From positions 1,217,766 to 1,281,765 of the forward strand of contig NZ_LHCI01000106.1 of the NCBI RefSeq assembly GCF_001280255.1: a stretch of 64,000 nucleotides of DNA, written 5' to 3'. A program made the translations under genes and the position numbers. Shown here one piece after another: positions 15,367-23,834 of this stretch (positions within the stretch are counted from its first letter, which is position 1; every line of letters starts with the position of its first letter). The notes beneath the pieces were generated by a model that had not been told where the DNA came from, made no database searches, and saw nothing but the letters and a program-made list of their open reading frames with translations. This DNA comes from Thermus aquaticus. Lineage in GTDB: Bacteria; Deinococcota; Deinococci; Deinococcales; Thermaceae.

Positions 15367-16428
15367 ATGCTGAGCCGCAGGCGGCTTCTTGCGGGGCTTT
15401 TGGGCCTAGGGCTTTCCCGGGCCCAGGGGCTCAGGGCCGAGGAGGTGGTGGGGGCCCTCGAGGTCCCCTGGGCCCTAGTCTTTTTGCCCGATGGGGGGAT
15501 GCTGATCTCGGAAAGGCCGGGGAGGATCCGGCTCTTCCGGAGCGGGCGGCTTTCCACCTACGCCGAGCTTCCCGTCTACGCCCGGGGGGAGTCGGGGCTT
15601 TTGGGCCTGGCCCTCCACCCTCGGTTTCCCGAGGCGCCCTATGTCTACGCCTACCGCACGGTGGAGGCGGGGGGCCTGAGGAACCAGGTGGTGCGCCTCC
15701 GCCACCTGGGGGAGAGGGGGGTCTTGGAGCGGGTCATTCTGGACGGGATCCCCGCCCGGCCCCACGGCCTCCACTCGGGAGGCCGGATCGCCTTCGGACC
15801 GGATGGGATGCTCTACGTGACCACGGGGGAGGTCTACGAGCGGGAGCTGGCCCAGGACCTGGCCTCCTTGGGGGGGAAGGTCCTCCGCCTCACCCCGGAA
15901 GGGGAGCCCGCCCCGGGGAACCCCTTCCTGGGCCAGAAGGGAGCCAGGCCCGAGATTTACAGCCTGGGCCACCGGAACCCCCAGGGCCTGGCCTGGCACC
16001 CCGTGACGGGGGAGCTCTTCCTGAGCGAGCACGGGCCCAGCGGGGAGCAAGGCTATGGCCACGACGAGGTGAACGTGGTCGTCCCTGGGGGGAACTACGG
16101 CTGGCCGAGGGTGGTGGGGAGGGGGAACGACCCCCGGTACCGGGACCCCCTCTACCTCTGGCCCCAGGGCTTTCCCCCGGGGAACCTGGCCTTCTTCCGG
16201 GGCGGGCTTTACGTGGCCGGGCTTAGAGGAGAGGCCCTTTTGCGCCTGGACCTCGAGGGGGAAAGGGGGCGCTGGCGAGTGGCGGGGGGGGAGACGGCGC
16301 TATCCGGTTTTGGCCGCCTGCGGGAGGTCCAGGTGGGGCCGGACGGGGCCCTCTACGTCACCACCTCCAACCGGGACGGGCGGGGAAGGCCAAGGCCCGG
16401 GGACGACAAGGTGCTTCGCCTGGCTTAA
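15367..16428 (+). CDS. Secreted sugar dehydrogenase of the GDH/sorbosone dehydrogenase family
   Basis: Family members are six-bladed beta-propellers that oxidise aldoses with PQQ in the periplasm. The N-terminus SRRRLLAGLLGLGLSRAQG is a signal with a possible twin-arginine motif. Family blocks are visible: DGGMLISERPGRIRLF, ESGLLGLALHPRF, GGRIAFGPDGMLYVTTGE, LGHRNPQGLAWHP, EHGPSGEQGYGHDEVN (calcium/PQQ region) and VPGGNYGWP. I chose ATG 15367 because AGAGGAGG lies just upstream; this gives 353 residues. An upstream in-frame start at 15307 would precede the signal peptide. The actual substrate cannot be read from sequence. Confidence 0.88.
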   Translation: MLSRRRLLAGLLGLGLSRAQGLRAEEVVGALEVPWALVFLPDGGMLISERPGRIRLFRSGRLSTYAELPVYARGESGLLGLALHPRFPEAPYVYAYRTVEAGGLRNQVVRLRHLGERGVLERVILDGIPARPHGLHSGGRIAFGPDGMLYVTTGEVYERELAQDLASLGGKVLRLTPEGEPAPGNPFLGQKGARPEIYSLGHRNPQGLAWHPVTGELFLSEHGPSGEQGYGHDEVNVVVPGGNYGWPRVVGRGNDPRYRDPLYLWPQGFPPGNLAFFRGGLYVAGLRGEALLRLDLEGERGRWRVAGGETALSGFGRLREVQVGPDGALYVTTSNRDGRGRPRPGDDKVLRLA

Positions 16429-16431
16429 GCT
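16426..16431 (+). promoter_or_regulatory. -10 box for leaderless mtnA mRNA
   Basis: TAAGCT, then TGGGGC, then the GTG start of mtnA: the same 6-nt spacing seen at several other genes here. The box overlaps the stop codon of the preceding gene. Confidence 0.4.
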
Positions 16432-16437
16432 TGGGGC

Positions 16438-17430
16438 GTGGAGCGCCTTCTGCCGTTCCGTTTTGACGAGGAGGAAGGGGTCTTCTGGCTTCTGGACCAG
16501 AGGCGCCTTCCCCAGGAGGAGGTCTGGGTGCCCGTGCGCACCGCCCGGGAGATGGCCCAGGCCATCCGGGACATGGTGGTGCGGGGGGCCCCGGCCATCG
16601 GGGTTTCCGCCGCCTTCGGCATGGTCCTGGCCCACATGGCGGGGGAGGACCTCGAGGAGGCGGACCGCCTCTTGCGGCAAAGCCGCCCCACGGCGGTGAA
16701 CCTCTTCCACGCCCTGGACCGGATGCGGCCCCACTTCGGGGACCTAAAGGGAAGCCTGAAGGAGGCCAAGGCCCTCTGGCGGGAGGTGGAGGAGACGGAA
16801 AGGGCCATCAGCCAGCACGGGGCCAAGGTCTTGAGGGGCCAGGTTCTCACCCACTGCAACACCGGGCCCCTGGCCACGGGGGGGTGGGGGACGGCTCTGG
16901 GGGCCATCCTCGAGGCCCACCGCCAAGGCCGGGTCCGCCACGTCTGGGTGGACGAGACCAGGCCCTACCTCCAGGGAGCCCGCCTCACCGCCTTTGAGCT
17001 CATGAAGGCCGGGGTCCCCGCCACCCTCATCGCCGACAACATGGCAGGCTTCCTCATGCAGAGGGGCCAGGTGGACGCCGTCATCGTGGGGGTGGACCGC
17101 ATGGCCCTGAACGGGGACTTCGCCAACAAGATCGGCACCTACGCCCTGGCGGTCCTGGCCCACCACCACGGCATTCCCTTCTACGCCGCGTTGCCGCTAT
17201 CCTCCGTGGACCCCTGGCTGGAGACGGGCCAGGGCATCCCCATTGAGGAGCGCCCGCCGGAGGAGGTCACCCACATCCGGGGCCTGCCCATCGCCCCTCC
17301 CGGCTTTCCCGCCTACCACCCCGCCTTTGACGTGACCCCCCACCGCTTTCTGACCGGCATCGTGACGGAGAAGGGGATCCTTTACCCGCCCTTTGACGAG
17401 GCCTTGAGGGATGCTCTGGGGCTTCATTGA
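16438..17430 (+). CDS. mtnA: S-methyl-5-thioribose-1-phosphate isomerase
   Basis: MtnA converts methylthioribose-1-phosphate to methylthioribulose-1-phosphate in methionine salvage. The protein has 330 residues and is related to eIF2B subunits. Family motifs include VVRGAPAIGVSAAFG, the catalytic Cys in LTHCNTG (near residue 140) and the catalytic Asp in VGVDRMALNGDFANKIGTY (near 220). The start is GTG without a clear ribosome-binding site. The 3' end overlaps comF by 20 nt. No other methionine-salvage gene is in the window. Confidence 0.93.
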   Translation: MERLLPFRFDEEEGVFWLLDQRRLPQEEVWVPVRTAREMAQAIRDMVVRGAPAIGVSAAFGMVLAHMAGEDLEEADRLLRQSRPTAVNLFHALDRMRPHFGDLKGSLKEAKALWREVEETERAISQHGAKVLRGQVLTHCNTGPLATGGWGTALGAILEAHRQGRVRHVWVDETRPYLQGARLTAFELMKAGVPATLIADNMAGFLMQRGQVDAVIVGVDRMALNGDFANKIGTYALAVLAHHHGIPFYAALPLSSVDPWLETGQGIPIEERPPEEVTHIRGLPIAPPGFPAYHPAFDVTPHRFLTGIVTEKGILYPPFDEALRDALGLH

Positions 17431-18025
17431 GGGCCTTCTCGGCCATGCCTGCCCCGGGTGCGGCGGCCCTTTGGACGCCCCTTCCCTCTGCCGGGCTTGC
17501 CGGGCGGAGCTATGGCCTAAGGTCCAGGGGGAGATGGTCTACCTGGGGGCCTACGGCCGGTGGGGCCGGGTGGTGCGGGCCCTGAAGTACGGGAGGCGCT
17601 TTGGCCTCGCCCCCCTCCTGGCCCGCCCCCTGGCGGAGGGCGTTTTGCAGGCGGGGTGGGCCCTAAAGGGGGTGGCGGCGGTCCCCACCCTCCTCCCCCG
17701 CCTCCTCCAGAGGGGCTACAACCCCCCGGAGCTTCTGGCCCGTGAGGTGGCCCGCCTCCTCGGCCTCCCTTACCGAAGGGTCCTCAGGCGGCGGCGCTAC
17801 GCCCCGAGCCAGCCCACCCGGGGCCGGGCCCGAAGGGCGCTTCCCCAGGACCTCTTCGCCCCGGTGGAGCGGGTGGAGGGGGCCTGGCTCCTCCTGGACG
17901 ACGTCCTCACCAGCGGGGCCACCTTTTTAAGGGCCCGGGAGGCCCTCCTGATGGCCGGGGCCTCCCGGGTCTACGGGGCCTTCATCGCCGTGCGGGACCC
18001 AGGGGCCCTGGGACCTTACCGCTAA
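17411..18025 (+). CDS. comF: ComF-family phosphoribosyltransferase-like protein
   Basis: ComF proteins are needed for DNA uptake in naturally competent bacteria, which Thermus is. The protein has 204 residues. An N-terminal four-Cys zinc finger (CPGCGG, CRAC; residues 14-32) is followed by a type I phosphoribosyltransferase fold with the PRPP loop LLLDDVLTSGAT (residues 161-172). The ATG overlaps the end of mtnA, suggesting translational coupling. A hairpin shared with the convergent regulator gene lies right after the stop. Confidence 0.88.
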   Translation: MLWGFIEGLLGHACPGCGGPLDAPSLCRACRAELWPKVQGEMVYLGAYGRWGRVVRALKYGRRFGLAPLLARPLAEGVLQAGWALKGVAAVPTLLPRLLQRGYNPPELLAREVARLLGLPYRRVLRRRRYAPSQPTRGRARRALPQDLFAPVERVEGAWLLLDDVLTSGATFLRAREALLMAGASRVYGAFIAVRDPGALGPYR

Positions 18026-18027
18026 GG

Positions 18028-18061
18028 CCACCCCATGCTGGCGCAAGCCAGCCTGGGGTGG
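18028..18061. terminator. Hairpin between convergent genes; member of a dispersed inverted-repeat family
   Basis: Two 15-bp arms (CCACCCCATGCTGGC and GCCAGCCTGGGGTGG) pair with one mismatch around GCAA. It fills the 38-bp gap between the stops of comF and the SARP regulator, so it can act as a bidirectional terminator. Similar hairpins occur at 21644-21675 and, as a half copy, at 56276. Confidence 0.7.
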
Positions 18062-18063
18062 TA

Positions 18064-20718
18064 TTAAGCCTGAAGGCGGCGCAGAAGGGCGGCAATCTCC
18101 CCGGAAGGCCTCTCTCTAAGCTCCTCCCAAAGCCGCTTCTCGTAGGCCTGGAGAAGCCTTAGGGCCCGGGCCCGCTGGCCCCGGGAGAGGCACCCTTCCG
18201 CCAGGGGAAGGAGGGCCTCCTCATCCAGGGGGTCCAGCTCCAAAAGGCGCTCCAGATACCTGGGCTCGCCCGCTTTTAGGAAGAGGGCCCGCACCCGGTG
18301 GTAGAGCTCCTCCCGCTTCCGGTCCAGAAGGGGGTGGTCCAGGCCGGGGAAGAGGGGCTCCTGGTAGAGGGCCAGGACCTTCTCGGCCTCTTTGCGGGCG
18401 AGGGCCTCCTCCAAGGCCATGAGGTCGCTTTCAGTTCGGACCAGGCCCTCCTCCTTCAAATAGGTGGGAACCCCCCAGGGCTCCAGGGCCTTGCGCAGGC
18501 GGGAAAGCCAGGCGGAGAGGTTGTTGAGGGCGTCGGCCTCCGGCGTGTCGGGCCAGAGGATGAAGGCCATCTCCTCCCGGGGGACCCGGAGGAGGAGGAG
18601 GGCCAGAACCTCCCGCGCCTTGCCCTTGAGCTCCACCTCGCCCAAGGGGTTCCTCACCCGGAAGGCCCCTAGGACCTCCACCTGGAGGGGAGGGATCTCG
18701 GCGAGCCTCAGGGCCACGGCCTCCTTCCAGCCGCTCTGCAGCACCTCCGTCAGGGGGTAGGGCCGGGCCAGCTCCGGGCGGTCTTTGGGGAGGAGGTCCA
18801 GGGGGATGAGCCCGGGAAGGAGGCGGGGACCTTCCTGGGTGAGGCCCAAAAGGGCCTTTAAGTCCCCTTCCTCCCGGAGGAGGCGGTAGCGGGCGGCGTG
18901 CCAGTAAAGCCGCTCCTCCCGCTCCGCCGGGTAGGGGGGGAGGAGGGCCGGGTCTTTGAGGAGCTCCGCCCTGGCCAGGGCGGGCAGAAAGCCCTCCACC
19001 CCTTGCAAAAGGCCGGGGTCTTTCCGCAGAAGGGCCAGGAGGGCCAGGCCCCGGCCCACCAGGTAGGGGTTTTCCCAGAGCTCCGCCCGGGCCACCAGGG
19101 CCTTCAGCTCCGCCTCGTCCCCCTGGAGGTAGGCCAGGAGCATGGCCGCCTCGAGGCTGGCCAGGGGGTGGCCCGGGGCCTCCCGGGCCTCCTTCAGGTA
19201 GGCCATGGCCCGCGCCTTGTCCCCCAGGAGGAGGTATAGCCGCCCCAGGTCCCTCAGGTGGCCTGGGTAGTTCACGGGAGAGTAGCGAAGGCCAAGAGGG
19301 GCCCCCTCCTCCAGGGCCCGGATGCGGCCCTCGAGGTCCCCCTTCAGCTCAAAGCGGAGGAAGGCCAGGTTGGTGAGGGGGGCCACCCGATAGGGACTGC
19401 CTTCCGGCAGGCGCTTTAGGGCCTCCTCCAGAAGCCTAAAGGCCTCCTCGGGCCGCCCCTCTTCCCACGGGACCCGGGCGGCGTCGTTGAGGAAGCGGCC
19501 CGCAAGCTCGGGGGGAACCCCTTCCAGCAGCCTCAGGCCCCTTTCCAGGTAGGCCCGGGCCTGGGGGAGGTCCTGGCCCAGGAGGGGGTCGGCCAGGTAG
19601 TAGGCCAGGTGGCCGCAGGCGGTGAGGGCCACCCTGGGGTCTTGGGCCTCGGCCAGGGGCTTGAGGAGGGCGAAGCCTTCCCTTTGGCCGCTTTGCAGAA
19701 GGGCCTCCCCCAGCCGGAGCCGGGCCCGCTCGCCCCCCTTTTCCAGGAGGGCCCGCCAGGAGAGGAGGACCTCGGGGGCCAGGTTGATCTGGATGGGCCT
19801 TTCTAAAAGCTCAAGAAGCTCCTCGTGAAGCCCGGCGGCGTGGTAGGCCTGGGCCAGAAGCTCCGGGGGAAGCCTCTTCCCCAGGGCCCGCACCGCCTCC
19901 TGCACCTCGGGCTTCAGGCTTTCCAAGGCCATCTCCTTGAGGAGGGCGTGGAGGGTGTAGCCCTGGGGTAATAGGCGCAGGAGGCCCCTGGCGTAAAGCT
20001 CCTCCGTGGCGGGGGTGGCGGCCTCCTTGGGCAGGTAGGGGAGGGCGGCCAGGAGGAAGCCTTCCTGAAAGGCCTCCGGGCTCAGGCTTTCCTTTAGGCC
20101 CTGGAGGAGGGCCCGCCTCTCGGGGGGCTTCCCGGTGAGGGCGGAGAGAAAGAGGGGGAGGGGCCAGCCCCCCGTGGCCCGGTGGGCCTCCTCGGCCCCG
20201 GGCCTGTTCCCGAAGAGGGCCCTGGCCTCTTCCACGGTGAAGGCCAGCTCCTCCGCCCCCAGGCGCACCAGCCGGCCCTCGGCCAGGAGCTTGGGGAGCT
20301 CGGGGTAGGGGAGGGGCGTGCGGCTTGCCAGGACCAGGAGGCAAGGCAGGGTCCTTAGGAGGGGGGTGAGGTCCTCCCTCCCCTCCAGGTCCTCGAGGAC
20401 CACCAGGGTGGGGGCCTCCTTGAGGGCCGCCACCACCGCCCCCCAGGGGGCCTCCTCGGGGAGGTCCAGGGTCCTGGCCAGGAGAGCCCTGGGCTCGCCC
20501 AGTCTGGCGCTGGCCCAGAGGGTCCTAAGCCCCAGCCTGGCGGCAAGCTGGCCCGCCAGGACGCTCTTGCCGAAGCCTGCCGGGGCCTCGAGGAGGACCA
20601 CAAACCCAGGTTCTTCGGGTAAGAGGGAAAGAAGCCTCTCCCGCTCCAGATAGACCGGGCTCTGCCAGCGTAGGGCCACCCTGGACCCCATCTTAGGCGT
20701 GGTGGGCATCCTGGGCAA
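18064..20718 (-). CDS. Large ATPase-type transcriptional regulator with C-terminal SARP/BTAD module
   Basis: This is a signal-transduction regulator of 884 residues. The N-terminal STAND-type ATPase has Walker A EAPAGFGKSVLA (residues 44-55) and a Walker B-like TLVVLEDLEG. A helical TPR-like region spans about 300-650. The C-terminus has a winged-helix segment (LQVEVLGAFRVRNPLGEVELKG) and a bacterial transcriptional activation domain (NNLSAWLSRLRKALEPWG, LPLAEGCLSRGQRARALRLL). This is the architecture of AfsR/SARP or MalT-like regulators; its ligand and targets are unknown. The start may be TTG 20718 (GGGGAAAGAG upstream) or ATG 20709. It is divergent from the DUF4258 gene with 65 bp between. 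Confidence 0.82.
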   Translation of the reverse strand: MPRMPTTPKMGSRVALRWQSPVYLERERLLSLLPEEPGFVVLLEAPAGFGKSVLAGQLAARLGLRTLWASARLGEPRALLARTLDLPEEAPWGAVVAALKEAPTLVVLEDLEGREDLTPLLRTLPCLLVLASRTPLPYPELPKLLAEGRLVRLGAEELAFTVEEARALFGNRPGAEEAHRATGGWPLPLFLSALTGKPPERRALLQGLKESLSPEAFQEGFLLAALPYLPKEAATPATEELYARGLLRLLPQGYTLHALLKEMALESLKPEVQEAVRALGKRLPPELLAQAYHAAGLHEELLELLERPIQINLAPEVLLSWRALLEKGGERARLRLGEALLQSGQREGFALLKPLAEAQDPRVALTACGHLAYYLADPLLGQDLPQARAYLERGLRLLEGVPPELAGRFLNDAARVPWEEGRPEEAFRLLEEALKRLPEGSPYRVAPLTNLAFLRFELKGDLEGRIRALEEGAPLGLRYSPVNYPGHLRDLGRLYLLLGDKARAMAYLKEAREAPGHPLASLEAAMLLAYLQGDEAELKALVARAELWENPYLVGRGLALLALLRKDPGLLQGVEGFLPALARAELLKDPALLPPYPAEREERLYWHAARYRLLREEGDLKALLGLTQEGPRLLPGLIPLDLLPKDRPELARPYPLTEVLQSGWKEAVALRLAEIPPLQVEVLGAFRVRNPLGEVELKGKAREVLALLLLRVPREEMAFILWPDTPEADALNNLSAWLSRLRKALEPWGVPTYLKEEGLVRTESDLMALEEALARKEAEKVLALYQEPLFPGLDHPLLDRKREELYHRVRALFLKAGEPRYLERLLELDPLDEEALLPLAEGCLSRGQRARALRLLQAYEKRLWEELRERPSGEIAALLRRLQA

Positions 20719-20783
20719 GCTCTTTCCCCGGCCACATTCCCTGGACCGGGAGGAGGCGTAAACTGGCCCTCCAAGGAGGGGCC

Positions 20784-21182
20784 ATGCGCAAACTCCGCCG
20801 CCTTAGCGACCTCCTACCCCTCATCAGGGAAGGCCGCTACCGCCTGGGGCCCCACGTGGCCAAGCACATGCTCCAGGAGGGCTTCACCGAGCTGGACATC
20901 CTGAGGGCCCTGGAGTGGGGGCGGGAGCTTTGCATCTACCCCGAGGAGGGGCGGATGCTGGTCCTGGGGTACATGGTCTTTCCCCCCAGGCTCAAGCTTC
21001 CCCTCCACGTGGTCCTGGACTACACCCCCCCAAGGCAGGTGGACATCGTCACCGCCTTCATCCCCAAGGAGCCCTACCGGGTCTACTCCCGGGCCCGCCT
21101 GGCCGCTCTCCTCCGCCACGACCGGGCCCTCGAGGAGGTGCGCTGGACGGGGCCCATTCGCCTCTACCCCGCTTGGGAGTAG
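20784..21182 (+). CDS. DUF4258-like hypothetical protein
   Basis: The protein has 132 residues. The segment YRLGPHVAKHMLQEGFTELDILRALEWGRELCIYPEEGRMLVLGYM resembles DUF4258, a small RelE-like fold of unknown function. A good ribosome-binding site (AAGGAGGGG) precedes the ATG. No antitoxin-like partner gene is adjacent, so a toxin role is not supported. The 3' end overlaps the fur-family gene tail to tail by 19 nt. Confidence 0.7.
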   Translation: MRKLRRLSDLLPLIREGRYRLGPHVAKHMLQEGFTELDILRALEWGRELCIYPEEGRMLVLGYMVFPPRLKLPLHVVLDYTPPRQVDIVTAFIPKEPYRVYSRARLAALLRHDRALEEVRWTGPIRLYPAWE

Positions 21183-21541
21183 CACTCCGGGCACCGGCCG
21201 TAGACCGTGACCTCGTGGCCCTCGGCCTGAAAGCCCGGGGGGAGGGCGCTTTCCAGGAGGTCGCAGCCGAAGAGCTCGTACACCCGGCCGCAGCGGCGGC
21301 AAAGGAAGTGGTGGTGGTGCCCCCGGCCCGCCCGCTCGTACCGGGGGGGCTCGCCGGGGAGGGCCACCGGGGTGAGGAACCCCTCCTCCACCAGGCCCTT
21401 CAGGGTGCGGTAGACCGTGGCCAGGCCCAAAGAGGGCACCCGCTTCCTCGCCAGCTCCAGGACCTCCTGGGGGGAGAGGGGGCGGTCCGTTTCCAGGAAG
21501 ACCTCCCGGATGGCCCGCCTCTGCCTCGTGGAGCGCTCCAT
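21164..21541 (-). CDS. Fur-family metal-responsive regulator (Fur/Zur/PerR)
   Basis: The protein has 125 residues. The winged-helix part includes TRQRRAIREVFLE and the recognition region SLGLATVYRTLKGLVEEGFL. The metal-binding half has GHHHHFLCRRCGRVYE and a second CxxC (GRCPEC), so the structural Zn(Cys4) site is complete. Sequence alone does not separate Fur, Zur and PerR. I chose ATG 21541 because a TATCCT box is 6 nt upstream and the extra N-terminal stretch of the longer frame is not family-like. A 16-bp palindrome lies just upstream of the -10 box and suggests autoregulation. Confidence 0.88.
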   Translation of the reverse strand: MERSTRQRRAIREVFLETDRPLSPQEVLELARKRVPSLGLATVYRTLKGLVEEGFLTPVALPGEPPRYERAGRGHHHHFLCRRCGRVYELFGCDLLESALPPGFQAEGHEVTVYGRCPECYSQAG

Positions 21542-21547
21542 GCCCCA

Positions 21548-21576
21548 AGGATAGCAAACTTGAGAAGCGCTTTTCA
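21548..21576 (-). promoter_or_regulatory. Promoter/operator of the fur-family gene
   Basis: On the minus strand TATCCT (21553-21548) is followed by TGGGGC and the ATG. Just upstream, at 21561-21576, is the near-perfect palindrome TGAGAAGCGCTTTTCA (one mismatched pair). It sits where a repressor would block polymerase. Autoregulation is inferred, not shown. Confidence 0.5.
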
Positions 21577-21643
21577 TACCCTTGCTTTCTGTTTTCTTCG
21601 GTCCGCCATGCCCGGCGGCTTCCCTAGGAACCTTTTGCCGGGG

Positions 21644-21675
21644 CCCCCATGCTGGCTTGGGCCAGCGTGGGGTGG
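21644..21675. repeat. Dispersed hairpin element, second full copy
   Basis: CCCCCATGCTGGC, TTGG, GCCAGCGTGGGGTGG: same arms as at 18028-18061. Here it lies between two divergent starts, so it cannot be the terminator of either flanking gene. This argues for a mobile or REP-like element. Confidence 0.65.
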
Positions 21676-21686
21676 CATCGGTGGGG

Positions 21687-21692
21687 TAGAGT
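21687..21692 (+). promoter_or_regulatory. -10 box for leaderless yibE/F mRNA
   Basis: TAGAGT, then GGCCCC, then the ATG at 21699. No ribosome-binding site is possible in the gap. Confidence 0.5.
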
Positions 21693-21698
21693 GGCCCC

Positions 21699-22709
21699 AT
21701 GCGGGCTTTGGTTCTCTTGCTCCTCTTTTGCCTTCCCGCCCTAGCCCAGGAGCCGGGGGGCTACCTCCTGGGGCGCATCCTGGCCCTGGACCCGGAGGGC
21801 GTGGCCCGGGTGGAGGTCCAGGGCAAGGTCAAGGAGGCCCTCCTCCCCGCCGACGGCGGGGGCTTTCGGCCGGGGATGCGGGTGGTCCTCTACCAGGAGG
21901 GGGGGCGGCTTTACGTGGCCGAACCCGACCGAATGCCCTGGCTTGTGGGCCTCCTCTTCCTCTTCGCCCTTCTCGCCGCCCTCCTGGGCCGGGGCAAGGG
22001 GCTTAGGGGGCTTCTCGGCACCCTGCTAAGCCTCCTGGTGGTGGTCTACTTCATCGTGCCCCGGGTGGCCTCGGGGGGAAACCCCCTCCTTTACGCCCTT
22101 TTGGGAAGCCTGGGGGTGCTTCTCTTCACCATCTATTTGGTCCACGGGGTGAACCGGAAGACCACGGCGGCCCTTTTGGGAACCCTGGCTTCCGTCCTCT
22201 TCGTCCTCCTCCTAAGCCTCTACTTCGTGGGGGCCATTGGCTTCACCGGCCTGGCCTCGGAGGAGGCCCTGCTCCTCAAGCAGTGGGGCGGGGTGGACCT
22301 CCTTTCCCTCTACCTGGCGGGGGTGGTGGTGGGGGCCTTGGGGGCCCTTACCGATGTGACCGTGACCCAGGCCGCCGTGGTCCAGGCCCTGGCCCACGCC
22401 AACCCCCGCTTTGGCCTGGGCGAGCTTTACCGGAGGGGGATGGAGGTGGGCTACGACCACATCGGGAGCCTGGTCAACACCCTGGTCCTGGCCTACGCCG
22501 CGGGCTCTTTGCCCCTTTTCCTCCTCCTCACCAAGGACCCCACCCCCTTGCGCTTCCTCCTCAACACCGAGCCCTTCGCCGCCGAGATCGCCGCCATGGT
22601 CCTGGGCTCCTTGGGCCTTCTCCTGGCCGTGCCCCTCACCACCTTGGTGGCGGCCTTCCTCTTCCAGGGAGGGAAGGCGGGGCCCGGGGAGCATCCCCAC
22701 GTCCACTAG
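21699..22709 (+). CDS. YibE/F-like multi-pass membrane protein
   Basis: The protein has 336 residues. A signal-like N-terminus (ALVLLLLFCLPALAQ) is followed by a small beta-rich extracytoplasmic domain with GRILALDPEGVARVEVQGKVKEALL. Then come about eight membrane segments with the YibE/F blocks FIVPRVASGGNPLLYALLG and GALGALTDVTVTQAAVVQAL. The family is conserved but its function is not established. The stop codon is part of the -10 box of sbcD, which starts 9 nt later. Confidence 0.8.
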   Translation: MRALVLLLLFCLPALAQEPGGYLLGRILALDPEGVARVEVQGKVKEALLPADGGGFRPGMRVVLYQEGGRLYVAEPDRMPWLVGLLFLFALLAALLGRGKGLRGLLGTLLSLLVVVYFIVPRVASGGNPLLYALLGSLGVLLFTIYLVHGVNRKTTAALLGTLASVLFVLLLSLYFVGAIGFTGLASEEALLLKQWGGVDLLSLYLAGVVVGALGALTDVTVTQAAVVQALAHANPRFGLGELYRRGMEVGYDHIGSLVNTLVLAYAAGSLPLFLLLTKDPTPLRFLLNTEPFAAEIAAMVLGSLGLLLAVPLTTLVAAFLFQGGKAGPGEHPHVH

Positions 22710-22712
22710 AAT
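22707..22712 (+). promoter_or_regulatory. -10 box for leaderless sbcD mRNA
   Basis: TAGAAT, then GGAAAG, then the GTG start. The first three bases are the stop codon of the preceding gene. GGAAAG could also act as a weak ribosome-binding site, so co-transcription is an alternative. Confidence 0.4.
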
Positions 22713-22718
22713 GGAAAG

Positions 22719-23834
22719 GTGCGCCTATTACACACCGCCGACTGGCATTTGGGAAAGATTTTAAGAGGCGTGGACCGGACGCCGGAGATCGGAGAGGCCC
22801 TGAAGGCCCTCCTGGGGATCGTGAAGGAGGAGCGGGTGGACCTGGTGGTGGTCTCGGGGGACCTCTTTGACCGCCCCCAGGTCTCCGCCGAGGCCGAGGG
22901 CCACGCCGTGGAGTTCTTCATGGGGCTCAAGGCCCTGGGGGTGCCCGCTTTGGTCATCGCCGGCAACCACGACCCCAAGGAGCGCCTCTCCGCCCTCTCC
23001 CCCCTCTTCGCCCTGGCGGGGGCCAGGGTGCGGGGCCACCCCCTCTTCAAGGAGGAAGGGGGGGTGGTGCGGGTGGCGGACCTCGAGGCCGCCCTCCTCC
23101 CCTTCGTGTCCGAGAGGGTTCTGGTGAAGCGGGTCCTGCAGGAGGCCGAGGAGCGCCACCGCACCTACGCCGAGGCCATGCGCCGGGTCCTGGCCAACCT
23201 GGCGAGCCCCCTGATGCTGGCCCACTTCGCCCTGGAGGGGGTCCGGCCCGGGGGCGGGGAGTTCTTCTTCCACCTGGCCGGGTCCTACGCCGTGCCCCAC
23301 TCGGCCCTGCCCCTTTCCGCCCGCTACCTGGCCCTGGGACACATCCACCGCCAGCAGCAGGTTTCCGAGGCCCCCCTGGCCTGGTACTCGGGGAGCCTCG
23401 TCCAGCTGGACTTCGGCGAGGGGGAGGACGCCGAGAGGGGGGCCCTTTTGGTGGAGCTTCCCCCCTCGGGGCCCGCTAGGGTCCACCCCATCCGGGAGCG
23501 CTGGGGCAAGCCCCTCAAGACCTTCCGCCTGAAGCGGGAGGAGCTGGACGGGCGGCTTTTGGAGATGGAGCGCTTTCCCGGCTACCTGCGCCTGGTGGTG
23601 GAGGGGAGGCTTTCCGCCGCCGAGAAGGAGCGCCTTTACCGGGCCCTGCCCCACCTTCTCGCCATAGAGGGGGCGGGCGACCTGCCCCCACTCCCTCCCG
23701 GGGGCGCCCATTTGGGCCTTAAGGAGGCCTACGCCCGCTACCTGGGGGAGCGGGAGGAGAAGGAGGCCCTTTTGGAGCGGTTTGAAGAGGCCCTGAAGGA
23801 GGTGGAGAGTGAGACCCTTGCGGCTGGAGCTTGA
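22719..23834 (+). CDS. sbcD: Nuclease SbcCD subunit D
   Basis: SbcD is the Mre11-type nuclease that cuts hairpins and protein-blocked DNA ends together with SbcC. Its 371 residues contain the calcineurin-type metal motifs LLHTADWHLGK, VVSGDLFDRP, VIAGNHD and ALGHIHRQQ in the right order. The start is GTG. The last 26 bp overlap sbcC, consistent with equimolar production. Confidence 0.95.
   Translation: MRLLHTADWHLGKILRGVDRTPEIGEALKALLGIVKEERVDLVVVSGDLFDRPQVSAEAEGHAVEFFMGLKALGVPALVIAGNHDPKERLSALSPLFALAGARVRGHPLFKEEGGVVRVADLEAALLPFVSERVLVKRVLQEAEERHRTYAEAMRRVLANLASPLMLAHFALEGVRPGGGEFFFHLAGSYAVPHSALPLSARYLALGHIHRQQQVSEAPLAWYSGSLVQLDFGEGEDAERGALLVELPPSGPARVHPIRERWGKPLKTFRLKREELDGRLLEMERFPGYLRLVVEGRLSAAEKERLYRALPHLLAIEGAGDLPPLPPGGAHLGLKEAYARYLGEREEKEALLERFEEALKEVESETLAAGA

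Noticed and set aside
20784-21182. DUF4258 gene as a toxin of a toxin-antitoxin pair
   Set aside because: No small antitoxin-like gene is adjacent; its neighbours are a large regulator and a Fur-family gene.
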